A stretch of DNA of 64,000 nucleotides from Sphingomonas koreensis (GCF_002797435.1 NZ_PGEN01000001.1:4090501-4154500); one strand, 5' to 3'. Counted from the first letter of the stretch, positions 53,424-63,689 are shown. Program-made: numbers and translations. The notes: generated by a model from the letters alone, not told the origin.

Positions 53424-56361
53424 GGGCCGCGGCCTCCACCTCTATTCCATCCCGCCGCACCGGGCCTTTGCCGACGCGCTCGCCCAGGGGTTGATCCGCC
53501 GCTTCGGCGGCGATCCGCTGCGGCTGGCGCGGGGGATCGTGCTGGTGCCGACCAATCGCGCGAAGAAGGCCGTCACCGACGCGTTCGTCCGTGCGAGCGG
53601 GGGCGGGCTGCTGCTGCCGCGATTGGTCGCGGTGGGCGACCCGGAGCTGGACGAGGCGGCGGGGCCGTTTCTCGACCCGGCGGATGATGACGATCCCATA
53701 CCGCCAGCGGTCGATCCGCTTCAGCGGCGGTTGATCCTCGCCCGGCTGGTTCAGGCAGGACAGCCGGGGATCGATGCGGCGGAGGCGGTGCGGCTGGCCG
53801 GCGATCTCGGCCGCACGCTCGATCAGCTGCTGGTCGAGGAGATCGACCCGCGACGGATGCGTGACGTGGCCGCGGGTGAACTGTCCGAACATTGGCAGCG
53901 ATCGCTCGACCTGTTCGAAATCGTCCTGAGCAAATGGCCGCAAGAGCTTGAGAAGCTTGGCCGGATCGATCTGGCCGAGCGGCGCAACCAGTTGCTCGAT
54001 CGCGTGTCGGAGCGGTGGCGGGGTGATCCGCCCGACCGGTTCGTCTGCGCTGCGGGCATCACGACTTCCGCCCCCGCGATCGCACGGCTGTTGCGCGTCG
54101 TTGCGGGCCTCCCCGGAGGCATGGTCGTGTTCCCTGGCATCGACCTGGCGATGGGGGACGCGGAATGGGCGATGCTGGGGCCGTTCGAAGCGGATCCGGT
54201 TACCGGAAGGCGTAGGCGTTCGCTGGAGACCCATCCGCAATTCCACCTGAAGCTGCTGATCGACCGGATGGGCGTGCAGCGCGGCGAGATCGAGCCCTGG
54301 CGCGTCGCGACCGAGCTTGACGCGCCGCCAGCGCGCAGCAAGGCGATTGCGAGCGCGATGATGCCCGCCGAGTTGACCAGGGGCTGGAGCGACCTGCCCG
54401 CCGCCGAACGTCGGCTTGCGGAGGTCCGCGCGCTTGAAGTCGCAACCCCGGCCGAGGAGGCGCAGGCGATCGCACTGGCACTGCGCGAGGTGCTGGAGAC
54501 CGAGGGGCGCACCGCAGCGCTGGTGACGCCCGACCGAGCGCTGGCGAAGCGAGTCGCCGCGCATTGCGCGCGCTGGGGGCTGGCGATCGACGATTCGGCG
54601 GGTGCGGCACTTGCCAGCCAGCCGCCGGGTACCTTGCTGCTCGCGCTTGCCGAGGCCGGCGCGCAGGCCTTCGCGCCGATGGCGCTGCTAGCATTGCTCA
54701 AGCATCCGCTGGTCGCTGCGGGCGATGGACGGCTTGGATGGCTGGACGGGGCGAGGGCGCTCGACCTCGCCCTGCGCGGCCCGCGCCCGGCGGCGGGACT
54801 GGCCGGGGTCGAGGCGCACCTCGCGGACGGCGAGGGCTATGACGCGCACATCCGGCGTTCGGCGCTGGGCTGGTGGCGTGAAGTCGAGCCGCTGCTCGCG
54901 CCGCTCGAAGCGCTCTATGCGGGCGGTGCAGCGCCCTTGACCGGTTTGCTGGCGCAGTTGCGTGAGACCGCGACGGCGTTGTGCGGGGATGGGCTGTGGG
55001 CCCGTGCTGACGGGCGTGCTGCGGCGGCGCTGCTCGATGATCTGGAGCGCGAGGCGTCGCATGGCCCGGCGCTGGTCGAGCCCGAGAGTCTTGCGGCGAT
55101 GCTGCGCACGTTGATGGACGAGATCGCGGTGCGTCCGCCGCAGGGCGGGCATCCGCGGCTTGCCATCTATGGTCTGATCGAAGCGCGGTTGCAGACCGCG
55201 GATCTGCTGGTGCTCGGCGGGCTCAACGAGGGGGTGTGGCCGGGGCTGCCTGCGCCCGATCCCTGGCTCGCGCCACGCATCCGGTCCGAGCTGGGGCTGC
55301 CGGGGCTGGAGCGGCGGATCGGGCTTTCGGCGCACGATCTGGCCATGGGCCTTGGCGCGCGCGAGGTGCTGCTGACGCGCGCGAGGCGCGATGCCGGTGC
55401 GCCGACCATCGCCTCGCGCTTCTGGCTGCGGCTTGAGGCGCTGTCGGGCGGGCTGGACCGCGCGGAAGAACTGGAGGCGTGGGCGCGGGCAATCGACGAT
55501 CCGGGGGCATATGAGCCCGCGTCGCGGCCCGAACCGTGCCCGCCCGCCGCTATTCGTCCTCGCGTGATCCCGGTGACCGATGTCGACCGGCTCAAGGCCG
55601 ATCCCTACGCTTTCTACGCCAAGCGCATGCTGCGGTTGCGTCAGCTAGACCCAGTCGATGCCGATCCCAGCGCGGCGTGGCGCGGGACGGCGGTGCACGA
55701 TGTGCTGGAGAAATGGGCGAAGCTTGACGCGTGCGACCCCGAGGCGCTCGAGCCGCGCGTACTGGCCATGCTCGCTCAGGCGCACCCGATGATGCGCGCG
55801 CTGTGGCAGCCGCGTCTGATCGAGGCGGTACGCTGGATCGTCCGCGAGATCGAGGCGCGGCCGCAACGCCGGGTGCTGGCGGTGGAGCAGGAGGGCGCGA
55901 TCGACTTTGCCGGGGTGACGCTCAAGGGCAAGTTCGACCGGATCGATGCGATGGGCGACGGCACGCTGGGGGTGGTGGACTATAAGACCGGCCAGCCGCC
56001 GAGCACCAAGGCGGTGCGTGCGGGCTACAGCCTGCAATTGGGCCTGCTCGGGCTGATCGCCGAACGAGGTGGGTTCCAGGGGATATCCGGCCGCGCGAGC
56101 GCCTTCGAATATTGGTCGCTCGCGCGCAAGGGCGGCGAATTCGGCTACGTCCAGTCGCCGGTCGACGCCGCGGGCAAATACGGCAAGATGCTGCCCGATG
56201 AGTTCGTGCCGACCGCCGCCGAGAACTTCACCGAGACCGCGCGCGCCTATCTGACCGGCGATGCGCCGTTCACCGCCAAGCTTCACCCCGAATACGCCCC
56301 CTATGCGGACTATGATCAGTTGATGCGCCGCGACGAATGGTATGGCCGTGAGCGGCGCTAG
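53416..56361 (+). CDS. addB: Double-strand break repair subunit AddB
   Basis: 981 aa. N-terminal VLVPTNRAKKAV, then a long inactivated-helicase-like body (PRLAIYGLIEARLQTADLLVLGGLNEGVWP), and a C-terminal PD-(D/E)xK nuclease: FRGT-like AWRGTAVHDVLEKW, LGVVDYKTGQPPS and SLQLGLLGLIAE. No Cys cluster is seen near the C-terminus. Overlaps murU by 8 nt and addA by 20 nt. Confidence 0.95.
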   Translation: MGEGRGLHLYSIPPHRAFADALAQGLIRRFGGDPLRLARGIVLVPTNRAKKAVTDAFVRASGGGLLLPRLVAVGDPELDEAAGPFLDPADDDDPIPPAVDPLQRRLILARLVQAGQPGIDAAEAVRLAGDLGRTLDQLLVEEIDPRRMRDVAAGELSEHWQRSLDLFEIVLSKWPQELEKLGRIDLAERRNQLLDRVSERWRGDPPDRFVCAAGITTSAPAIARLLRVVAGLPGGMVVFPGIDLAMGDAEWAMLGPFEADPVTGRRRRSLETHPQFHLKLLIDRMGVQRGEIEPWRVATELDAPPARSKAIASAMMPAELTRGWSDLPAAERRLAEVRALEVATPAEEAQAIALALREVLETEGRTAALVTPDRALAKRVAAHCARWGLAIDDSAGAALASQPPGTLLLALAEAGAQAFAPMALLALLKHPLVAAGDGRLGWLDGARALDLALRGPRPAAGLAGVEAHLADGEGYDAHIRRSALGWWREVEPLLAPLEALYAGGAAPLTGLLAQLRETATALCGDGLWARADGRAAAALLDDLEREASHGPALVEPESLAAMLRTLMDEIAVRPPQGGHPRLAIYGLIEARLQTADLLVLGGLNEGVWPGLPAPDPWLAPRIRSELGLPGLERRIGLSAHDLAMGLGAREVLLTRARRDAGAPTIASRFWLRLEALSGGLDRAEELEAWARAIDDPGAYEPASRPEPCPPAAIRPRVIPVTDVDRLKADPYAFYAKRMLRLRQLDPVDADPSAAWRGTAVHDVLEKWAKLDACDPEALEPRVLAMLAQAHPMMRALWQPRLIEAVRWIVREIEARPQRRVLAVEQEGAIDFAGVTLKGKFDRIDAMGDGTLGVVDYKTGQPPSTKAVRAGYSLQLGLLGLIAERGGFQGISGRASAFEYWSLARKGGEFGYVQSPVDAAGKYGKMLPDEFVPTAAENFTETARAYLTGDAPFTAKLHPEYAPYADYDQLMRRDEWYGRERR

Positions 56362-59300
56362 CACCGGCGCGCTGCCGCCTCTGGCGGGCAATCAGGCGGC
56401 GGCGTCCAGCCCGGGCGCGAGCGTATGGCTGTCTGCCTCCGCCGGGACGGGCAAGACGCAGGTGCTGGCCGCGCGCGTGTTCCGCCTGCTGCTGCGTGGC
56501 GTCGACCCCGGCGCGATCCTGTGCCTGACCTTCACCAAGGCGGGCGCGGCCGAGATGGCGGCGCGGGTGAGCGGGCGGTTGGCGCATTGGGTGCGCGCGC
56601 CGCGCATGGAGGTATTCAAGGATCTGGAGGCGCTGGGCGAGGACGCCGACGATGACAGGATCGCGTTTGCCCGCACGCTGTTCGCCAAGGTGCTGGACGC
56701 GCCGGGTGGCGGCCTGCGCATCCAGACGATTCACAGCTTCTGTCAGACGCTGCTCTCCGCCTTTCCGGTCGAGGCGGGGCTGACGCCGGGCTTTCGCCCG
56801 CTGGAAGCGCGCGAAGAGACGGCGCTGGCCCGCGACACGTTGGCGGCGATGCTGGCGGATGCCGGGCGCGAGGGAAGGGAAGCGCTGATCGACGCGGTCG
56901 GCGCGCTCAGCCTGAGGCTGGGCGAGGGCAAGGCCGAGGCGTTCCTGCATGTCTGCGCCAAGGCGCCCGATGCGATGGCGGCGCTCCCCGCGGGCATGCA
57001 GCCGTTCCTGCGCCGGGCGATGGGATTGCCGCAGGGCGATGTGCTGGAGGAAGCCGCGCGCTGGTGTTCGGACGACGCCTTCGACGTCGAAGGGTTGCGG
57101 CGGATCGCGGATGCCAATCACGCATGGGGCACCGCGACGGGGCAGGAGAATGCTGCGGTGGCGGGCGCGTGGCTGGCGGCGGACCCTGCGGTGCGGGTGG
57201 CGATGCTGGTCGACCTGCGCAAGATCGTGCTGACGGCCAAGGACGAGCCCAAGAAGGTATCGCCCAAGCTTGCCGCGCTCGACCCGGATTACGAGACGCT
57301 GGCGGGCGAATTGGGCGAGGCATGCATCGCGGTTTCGGGGATGATCGCGCGTGCGGGCTATGCCGATCTGCTGGCGCAGGGGCTGACCGCCGGGCGCGAA
57401 TATGCGGCGGCGTACCAGACCGCCAAGCGCCGCATGGGGGCGGTCGATTTCGACGATCTGATCGGGAAGACAGTGGCGCTGCTCGACCAGCCGGGCATGG
57501 GCGACTGGATCCGCTTCAAGCTCGATCAGGCGACCAGCCATGTGCTGATCGACGAGGCGCAGGACACCAATATCGCGCAATGGCGCATCGTCCGTGCGCT
57601 GGCCGACGAGTTCTTCGCGGGCGAGGGCGCGCATGGCGAGGAGGTGCGCACGCTGTTCACGGTGGGCGACTATAAGCAGGCGATCTTCGGCTTCCAGGGC
57701 ACCGACCCGGTCAATTTCGCGGCGGCGCACCTGCATTTCAGCGAGCGATCGGACGGCGCGCTGGAGACGCTGTCGTTGACGCACTCGTTCCGCTCGACCG
57801 CGCCGATCCTCGAATTCGTCGACGCGGCGGTGGCGGCGCTGCCCGAGCCGGGAATGGGGACCGAGTCCGAAGCGCATGCCAGCCGCGTCGCCGGGCCGGG
57901 GACGGTGACGCTTTGGCCGCCGGTGGTGGCGGGCGGCGATCCCGAGGACGAGGAAGGCTGGATCGACGACGCGACGCGCGAGGTGGCCAACCGCATCGCG
58001 CGCCAGATCAAGGACTGGATCGGTACGCTCGAACTGGAGAGCAAGGGACGGACGCTGCGGCCCGAGGATGTGATGATCCTGGTCAAGCGGCGCGGCGAGC
58101 TCGCCTCGCTGCTGGTCGCGCGGCTGCATGCCGAGGGGGTGCCGGTCGCTGGTGTCGATCGCCTGCGGCTCAACGCCCCGCTGGCGGTGCAGGACCTGCT
58201 CGCCGCCGTCCGTTTCGCGCTCCAGCCTGACGACGATCTGTCGCTCGCCGCGCTGCTGGTCTCGCCGCTGATCGGGTGGAGCCAGGACGAGCTGATGCAC
58301 GCGGCGTTGCGTGAGCGGGGCAGCCTGTGGCGGCATCTGCGCGCAACCCAAGCCGACGACAGGCTCGCGCCGCTCTACGGTCTGCTCGCGCGCGCCGACC
58401 TGATGACGCCGCATCGTTTCCTCGAGACGATTCTGTCGGGGGAGATGGACGGGCGGCGCAAGCTGCTGCGCCGATTGGGCAAGGAAGCGCTCGACCCGGT
58501 CGAGGAGCTGTTGACTGCGGCACTCGGGTTCGAAGGCTTGGCGACGCCAACCCTGCAACGCTTCCTCGACTGGTTCGATCGCGGCGATGTCGAAATCGTC
58601 CGCGATGCCGCGCAACCGCAGGATGCGGTGCGGGTGATGACCGCGCACGGTGCGAAAGGGCTTCAGGCGCCTTTGGTGATTCTGGCCGATGCCACCGCCG
58701 ATCCGCAGGGGGGCAATCGAGGCGACTTCGTCAAATGGGCGCCCGAGGATCATGATGGTGCGCCGTTCCCGGTGTTTCGTCCCGGCAAGGCCGAGCGGGG
58801 CGGGCCGGTGGACGCCGCCGTGGCGCTGGTCGACGCACGCGAGCTGGAGGAGCATTGGCGCCTCTTCTACGTCGCCGCGACACGGGCCGAGGAGCGACTG
58901 GTGATCGCGGGCGCGCTGGGGCCGAAGGCCAAGGGTGAGACCCCGGGGGCAAGCTGGTATGCGGCGTCGCGCGCCGCGTTCGACGCGCTGGGCGTCGCGG
59001 AGAGCGAAGCCGAGCGCAGCTTCACCGGCCACCGCCCGCAGCCGCCGGTGGCCCGCAAGCCGCGCGAGGCGCTGGTTGCCGACGCCCGGGTGGAACTGCC
59101 CGGATGGGTGACGCGGCCCGCGCCGGCCGAGGCGCGTCCGCCACGGCCGCTCGCGCCTTCCTCGCTGGGTGAGGATCTGGTGGCCGATCCGCCGCCTGCG
59201 CCCGCGCTGCGTGCGGCGGCGGAGCGGGGGCGGCTGATCCACGCCCTGCTCGAACGCTTGCCTGCCGTTGCGGCGGAGCGGCGCGCCGATATTGCCGCGC

Positions 59301-59740
59301 GCTGGCTCGAGGGTGCGGGCGGCGTTGCCGATCCGGCGATGCGTTCCGAACTGGCCGCAGCTGCGCTCGGCGTGATCGCCGACCCGGACTTCGCCGAGCT
59401 GTTCGGACCGGAGGCGCTGGCCGAGGCGCCGATCGCGGCGGTGGTGGCGGGCGGGCATGTCGTGTCGGGCACCGCCGACCGGCTGCTGGTGACCGATGAC
59501 GGCGTGCTGGTGGTCGATTTCAAGACTGGCCGTCGCGCGCCCGCGACGCTGGATGATGTGCCGCCCTATCATCTGCGCCAGATGGCCGCCTATGTCGCCG
59601 CGCTGGAAGTCGTCTTTCCGGGAAGACAGGTGGTCGCGGGCCTGCTCTACACAGCCGGACCGGTGCTCTATGCGTTGCCCAACGCGCTGCTCGCCACGCA
59701 CAAGCCCGGCTTCGCCGCGGCGGAGCAAAGCTTGATCTGA
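56342..59740 (+). CDS. addA: Double-strand break repair helicase-nuclease AddA
   Basis: 1132 aa UvrD-type helicase with Walker A SASAGTGKT near residue 35, motif II IDEAQDTN, and the C-terminal nuclease (VLVVDFKTGRRAP, YHLRQMAAYVAAL). AddAB unwinds and resects double-strand ends up to a recombination hotspot and loads RecA. Starts within addB. Confidence 0.96.
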   Translation: MAVSGASTGALPPLAGNQAAASSPGASVWLSASAGTGKTQVLAARVFRLLLRGVDPGAILCLTFTKAGAAEMAARVSGRLAHWVRAPRMEVFKDLEALGEDADDDRIAFARTLFAKVLDAPGGGLRIQTIHSFCQTLLSAFPVEAGLTPGFRPLEAREETALARDTLAAMLADAGREGREALIDAVGALSLRLGEGKAEAFLHVCAKAPDAMAALPAGMQPFLRRAMGLPQGDVLEEAARWCSDDAFDVEGLRRIADANHAWGTATGQENAAVAGAWLAADPAVRVAMLVDLRKIVLTAKDEPKKVSPKLAALDPDYETLAGELGEACIAVSGMIARAGYADLLAQGLTAGREYAAAYQTAKRRMGAVDFDDLIGKTVALLDQPGMGDWIRFKLDQATSHVLIDEAQDTNIAQWRIVRALADEFFAGEGAHGEEVRTLFTVGDYKQAIFGFQGTDPVNFAAAHLHFSERSDGALETLSLTHSFRSTAPILEFVDAAVAALPEPGMGTESEAHASRVAGPGTVTLWPPVVAGGDPEDEEGWIDDATREVANRIARQIKDWIGTLELESKGRTLRPEDVMILVKRRGELASLLVARLHAEGVPVAGVDRLRLNAPLAVQDLLAAVRFALQPDDDLSLAALLVSPLIGWSQDELMHAALRERGSLWRHLRATQADDRLAPLYGLLARADLMTPHRFLETILSGEMDGRRKLLRRLGKEALDPVEELLTAALGFEGLATPTLQRFLDWFDRGDVEIVRDAAQPQDAVRVMTAHGAKGLQAPLVILADATADPQGGNRGDFVKWAPEDHDGAPFPVFRPGKAERGGPVDAAVALVDARELEEHWRLFYVAATRAEERLVIAGALGPKAKGETPGASWYAASRAAFDALGVAESEAERSFTGHRPQPPVARKPREALVADARVELPGWVTRPAPAEARPPRPLAPSSLGEDLVADPPPAPALRAAAERGRLIHALLERLPAVAAERRADIAARWLEGAGGVADPAMRSELAAAALGVIADPDFAELFGPEALAEAPIAAVVAGGHVVSGTADRLLVTDDGVLVVDFKTGRRAPATLDDVPPYHLRQMAAYVAALEVVFPGRQVVAGLLYTAGPVLYALPNALLATHKPGFAAAEQSLI

Positions 59741-59745
59741 AACGC

Positions 59746-59774
59746 TTGAGGGGGCGAGGGCGCCTCCCTAGGTT
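59746..59774 (+). promoter_or_regulatory. Candidate trxA promoter
   Basis: TTGAGG (59746-59751), 17 nt, TAGGTT (59769-59774), 27 nt upstream of the trxA ATG; AAGGAG precedes the start. Confidence 0.45.
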
Positions 59775-59800
59775 ACAGCCAACACAAAGGAGATTTTGAA

Positions 59801-60127
59801 ATGGCCAAGGCCGTCACCGATGCAAGCTTCGAAGCCGACGTTCTTCAGTCGGACAAGCCCGTCCTCGTCGATTTCTGGGCCGAGTGGTGCGGGCCGTGCA
59901 AGATCATCGGGCCGAGCCTGGAAGAGCTGGCCGAGGAGCTGGCCGACAAGGTGACGATCACCAAGCTCAACATCGAGGAGAATCCGGATACGCCGGGCAG
60001 CCTCGGCATCCGCGGTATCCCGACCCTGTTCGTCTACAAGGACGGGCAGAAGATCGCTCAGCAGGTGGGTATTCAGGACATCTCGACCAAGTCCAAGCTC
60101 AAGGCGTGGATCGAAAGCGTCGTCTGA
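59801..60127 (+). CDS. trxA: Thioredoxin
   Basis: 108 aa, full length, with the active site WCGPC (Cys30 and Cys33), DFWAEWCGPCK, and the cis-Pro in GIPTLFVYKDG. Cytoplasmic dithiol donor. Has its own promoter and terminator after the addA gene. Confidence 0.97.
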   Translation: MAKAVTDASFEADVLQSDKPVLVDFWAEWCGPCKIIGPSLEELAEELADKVTITKLNIEENPDTPGSLGIRGIPTLFVYKDGQKIAQQVGIQDISTKSKLKAWIESVV

Positions 60128-60167
60128 CCGGGTAGGGCGGTCGTTCGCCCTGCGCATTGTAGCGAAA

Positions 60168-60204
60168 ACGGGCGGAGCCATTGCGGCCCCGCCCGTCTTC
60201 TTTT
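60168..60204 (+). terminator. Rho-independent terminator of trxA
   Basis: ACGGGCGG / CCGCCCGT stem around a loop region, then CTTCTTTT; also lies at the convergent end of the Arg-rich gene. Confidence 0.7.
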
Positions 60205-60210
60205 CAGTCA

Positions 60211-60528
60211 TCAGTAGCGGCGGCCATATCGGTCATAGCGATCGTATCGGTCATGGCGGTCCCGCCAGCGCCGGTCGCGGCGATCGTCCCAGCGATTCCA
60301 GCGATCATGATCGCGATAGCCGGCCCGGGCGCGCGAAATCTCGCGGCGACACTCGCGCAGTTCGCGACGATATTCGTAGCGATTGCGGGCGTGGCGCAGT
60401 TCGCGCTGGCATTCGCGCTGCTCCTGGCGGACCTCGCGGTGACGGGAGCCGTAATATTGCGCGTTTGCCGGAGCGGTGGTTGCGAGCACGCTGGCGCCCA
60501 GCGTCGCTGCTAGAATCAAGATTCGCAT
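60211..60528 (-). CDS. Arg/Asp/Tyr-rich exported protein
   Basis: 105 aa with signal peptide (MRILILAATLGASVLATTAPANA) then a body rich in Arg, Glu, Asp and Tyr, with CQRELRHARNRYEYRRELRECRREI (paired Cys) and a C-terminal DRYDRYDRYGRRY repeat. No family recognised. GGAGA site 7-8 nt before the ATG. Confidence 0.75.
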   Translation of the reverse strand: MRILILAATLGASVLATTAPANAQYYGSRHREVRQEQRECQRELRHARNRYEYRRELRECRREISRARAGYRDHDRWNRWDDRRDRRWRDRHDRYDRYDRYGRRY

Positions 60529-60641
60529 GTCTGCTCTCCAAGATCATACCCATCCGGGGACGGGCGACGATTCTGGATACGCCCTCGGGTCTGAACCCGC
60601 GGCGACGGCAGGCTTATCTCAGGTTAAGGTGACCGCCAGGC

Positions 60642-61865
60642 TCAGCTGCGATAGTCGGCGTTGATCGAGATATAGCCGTGCGTCAGATCGCAGGTCCACA
60701 CCGTGGCGCGGCCTTCGCCCAGGCCCAGATCGACGCCGATCTCGATCTCCTGGCCCTTGAGATGCGCGGCGACGGGGGCTTCGTCATAGCCTTCGACCGC
60801 TAGCCCGCCCGAAGCCACCTGCACGCCGCCGAAGGTGATGGCGAGCCGATCGCGATCCGCGGGTTCGCCGGCCTTGCCCACGGCCATGACGATGCGGCCC
60901 CAATTGGCGTCTTCGCCGGCGATCGCGGTCTTGACCAGCGGGGAGTTGGCGATGCTGAGCGCGATGCGGTGCGCGCTGGCGTCGCTCTCGGCGCCCTCGA
61001 CATCGATGCGGATGAACTTGGACGCGCCCTCGCCGTCGCGCACGACGAGGTGGGCGAGGCGAAGGCAGAGATCGGCGAGCGCGGCGCGGAAGGCATCGGC
61101 GCCGTCGCTGTCGTCGTCCGTCAGCGGCGTGTTGCCGGCCTTGCCGGTGGCGAAGGCGAGGACGGTGTCGCTGGTCGAAGTGTCGCTGTCGACCGTGATG
61201 CACGAAAAGCTGCGCGTGTTGGCGTCGGACAGCGCGCGCTGAAGAAAGGCGGGATCGACCGCAGCGTCGGTGAAGACATAGCCCAGCATCGTCGCCATGT
61301 CGGGCGCGATCATGCCGCTGCCCTTGATCACGCCGACGAGGCTCACCGTCTTGCCGCCAACGACCGCGGTCGTCACGGCGCCCTTCTCGAACGTGTCGGT
61401 GGTGCCGATGGTCTTGGCCACATCCTCCCAACCGCACGGTTCGGCGGCAAAGGCGGCGTCGAGGCCGGCTTCGGCCTTGTCGATCGGCAGCGGTACCCCG
61501 ATCACCCCGGTCGAGGAGACGAACACGTCCGACGGCTGGCAGCTCAGATGCCCCGCCACCCGCGCCGCGATCGCCTCGACCGCCGCGCGGCCGCGATTGC
61601 CGGTGAAGGCGTTGGAGTTGCCCGCATTGACGACCAGCGCGCGCGCCTTGCCCAGCACCAGCGCCTCGCGGCACCATTCGACTTCGGGCGAGGGACACTT
61701 GCTGGTGGTGGTGACGCCCGCGACACTGGTGCCTTCGTCGAGCGTGACGAAGGTCAGGTCGCAGCGATCCCAGGTCTTGTAGCGGGCGCGCGCGACACGC
61801 AGCGTCACGCCCTCGATCGGGGGGAGATAGGGGAAGCCGAGTGGGGCGAGTGGGGAGCGCTGCAT
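60642..61865 (-). CDS. argJ: Bifunctional glutamate N-acetyltransferase/amino-acid acetyltransferase
   Basis: 407 aa. The cleavage region KGSGMIAPDMATML contains the Thr that becomes the N-terminus of the beta chain. Other conserved pieces: NAGNSNAFTGNRG, VFVSSTGVIGVPL, SDTSTSDTVL. It moves acetyl from ornithine to glutamate in cyclic arginine synthesis. ATG at 61865 chosen; the upstream extension is not family-like. Confidence 0.96.
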   Translation of the reverse strand: MQRSPLAPLGFPYLPPIEGVTLRVARARYKTWDRCDLTFVTLDEGTSVAGVTTTSKCPSPEVEWCREALVLGKARALVVNAGNSNAFTGNRGRAAVEAIAARVAGHLSCQPSDVFVSSTGVIGVPLPIDKAEAGLDAAFAAEPCGWEDVAKTIGTTDTFEKGAVTTAVVGGKTVSLVGVIKGSGMIAPDMATMLGYVFTDAAVDPAFLQRALSDANTRSFSCITVDSDTSTSDTVLAFATGKAGNTPLTDDDSDGADAFRAALADLCLRLAHLVVRDGEGASKFIRIDVEGAESDASAHRIALSIANSPLVKTAIAGEDANWGRIVMAVGKAGEPADRDRLAITFGGVQVASGGLAVEGYDEAPVAAHLKGQEIEIGVDLGLGEGRATVWTCDLTHGYISINADYRS

Positions 61866-61885
61866 CTTCAATCCTGTCGTTCGAA

Positions 61886-61910
61886 CGTCATCCCGGCACA
61901 GGGCCGGGGT
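61886..61910. repeat. REP-like hairpin unit upstream of argJ
   Basis: CGTCATCCCGGCACAGGGCCGGGGT, related to the pair at 9288-9394, lies between leuA and argJ. Confidence 0.5.
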
Positions 61911-61920
61911 AGCGGGGGCG

Positions 61921-63585
61921 TTACGCAACCGCGCCCGCGGCGCTGAGTACCGCGCGGACGCTGGCGGTGGCGACATCCTCGTCGATGCCCACGCCCCAGA
62001 CGGTGCGACCGTCGGCGGTGCGGCACTCGACATAGGCGGCGGCCTGCGCGCCCGATCCGTGGCCGATCGCGTGCTCGGCATAGTCAGCGATGTCGAGATC
62101 GACGCCGAAGCCCTCGCGCATCGCTGCGACGACGCTGGAGATCAGGCCGTTGCCGCGCCCGCTGACCGACTGCTGCACGCCGTCCACCTCGATCGAGCCG
62201 GCGAAGATGCGCTCGCCATTCGACGCGCGCGTCTCGTCATAGGCGCCCAGCGTGAACCGCTGCGGATGCTTGAGCCGGTAGGTTTCGACGAAGGTCGCCC
62301 AGATATCCTGCGCATTGAGCTCGCGGCTGCTCTCGTCGGCGACGCGCTGGACGTGGCGGCTGAAATCGGCCTGGAGGCGTTTGGGCAGTTTCAGGCCCTT
62401 GTCCTGCTCCAGTACCCAGGCGACGCCGCCCTTGCCCGACTGCGAGTTGACGCGGATCACCGCTTCATAGCTGCGGCCGAGATCGGCGGGGTCGATCGGG
62501 AGATAGGGCACCTCCCAATATTGGTCGTTGCGCGCCTCCTGCGCGGCAAAGCCCTTCTTGATCGCGTCCTGATGGCTGCCCGAAAAGGCGGTGAACACCA
62601 GATCGCCGGCATAGGGCGTGCGCGGGTGGACCGGGATGTTGGTGCAATATTCCACCGTCTTCACGATCTCGTCGATGTCGGAGAAGTCGAGGCCGGGATC
62701 GACGCCCTGCGTGTACATGTTCATCGCGACGGTCACGAGGTCGCAATTGCCCGTCCGCTCGCCATTGCCGAGCAGGCAGCCCTCGACGCGGTCGGCGCCG
62801 GCCATCATGCCCAGCTCCGCAGCCGCGACGCCGGTGCCCCGGTCGTTATGCGTGTGCAGCGAGACGACCACCGCGTCGCGATTGGGGATGTTGCGGCAGA
62901 AATACTCGATCTGGTCGGCATAGATGTTGGGCGTCGCGCACTCGACCGTCGCGGGCAGGTTGAAGATGATCGGGCGCTCGACCGTGGGCTGCAGCACGTC
63001 CATCACCGCGGCACAGACCTCGACCGAGAAATCGATCTCGGCGGTCGAGAAGGTTTCGGGCGAATATTGGAAATGCCAGTCGGTATCGGGCTGGGCGGCG
63101 GCATTGTCGCGCAGCAGCTTCGCCGCATCGATCGCGATCTGCTTCACCTCGGCGCGGTCCATGCCGAAGACGATCTTGCGCCACGCCGGCGAGACCGCGT
63201 TGTAGACATGGACGATGCCGGTCTTGGCACCGCGCAGACTCTCGAATGTCGTGTCGATCAGGTCACGCCGGGCCTGGGTCAGCACCTGCACCGTCACGTC
63301 GTCCGGAATGCGATTGTCGCGGACGAGGCCGGAGATGAAGTCGAACTCGGTCGCACCCGCGCTGGGGAACCCGACCTCGATTTCCTTGATGCCCACGCGG
63401 CAGATCAAGTCGAAGAAGCGGGTTTTCTTCTCCGCATCCATCGGGTCGATCAGCGCCTGATTGCCGTCGCGCATGTCGGTCGACAGCCAGCGCGGTGCGC
63501 GGGTGATCGTGCGGTTCGGCCATTGCCGGTCGGGCAGGGCGATTGGCGGGAAAGGGCGGTATTTGACGCTGGGGTCGCGCAACAT
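61921..63585 (-). CDS. leuA: 2-isopropylmalate synthase
   Basis: 554 aa LeuA (long type). Start of the barrel [22 protein letters not shown] with the metal-binding Asp; [14 protein letters not shown] (His and Asn); [18 protein letters not shown]; and the C-terminal regulatory domain ([19 protein letters not shown]). Condenses acetyl-CoA and 2-oxoisovalerate, first leucine step, feedback-inhibited by leucine. A leucine-rich leader peptide gene precedes it. Confidence 0.96.
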   Translation of the reverse strand: MLRDPSVKYRPFPPIALPDRQWPNRTITRAPRWLSTDMRDGNQALIDPMDAEKKTRFFDLICRVGIKEIEVGFPSAGATEFDFISGLVRDNRIPDDVTVQVLTQARRDLIDTTFESLRGAKTGIVHVYNAVSPAWRKIVFGMDRAEVKQIAIDAAKLLRDNAAAQPDTDWHFQYSPETFSTAEIDFSVEVCAAVMDVLQPTVERPIIFNLPATVECATPNIYADQIEYFCRNIPNRDAVVVSLHTHNDRGTGVAAAELGMMAGADRVEGCLLGNGERTGNCDLVTVAMNMYTQGVDPGLDFSDIDEIVKTVEYCTNIPVHPRTPYAGDLVFTAFSGSHQDAIKKGFAAQEARNDQYWEVPYLPIDPADLGRSYEAVIRVNSQSGKGGVAWVLEQDKGLKLPKRLQADFSRHVQRVADESSRELNAQDIWATFVETYRLKHPQRFTLGAYDETRASNGERIFAGSIEVDGVQQSVSGRGNGLISSVVAAMREGFGVDLDIADYAEHAIGHGSGAQAAAYVECRTADGRTVWGVGIDEDVATASVRAVLSAAGAVA

Positions 63586-63671
63586 TTGCGGTCTCGCTTC
63601 GATTCTGACGTGGCGTTCGGGAGTGGCTTTGCCCTTAGGCCGTGTGCGCGGCACGGCGGCCACGCGAATGC

Positions 63672-63689
63672 ACGCGCCTAAGGGCGCGT
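63672..63689 (-). promoter_or_regulatory. Hairpin over the end of the leader peptide gene
   Basis: Perfect 7-bp stem (ACGCGCC / GGCGCGT), loop CTTA, covering the last codons and stop of the leader peptide; could be part of alternative folds that set leuA expression. A second stem (GCCGTG / CACGGC) lies at 63639-63657 between the leader and leuA. Confidence 0.45.

Noticed and set aside
56270..59728. Minus-strand open frame of over 1100 codons opposite addA
   Set aside because: Residue composition dominated by Arg, His and Gln with no domain; the plus strand encodes AddA with helicase and nuclease motifs.
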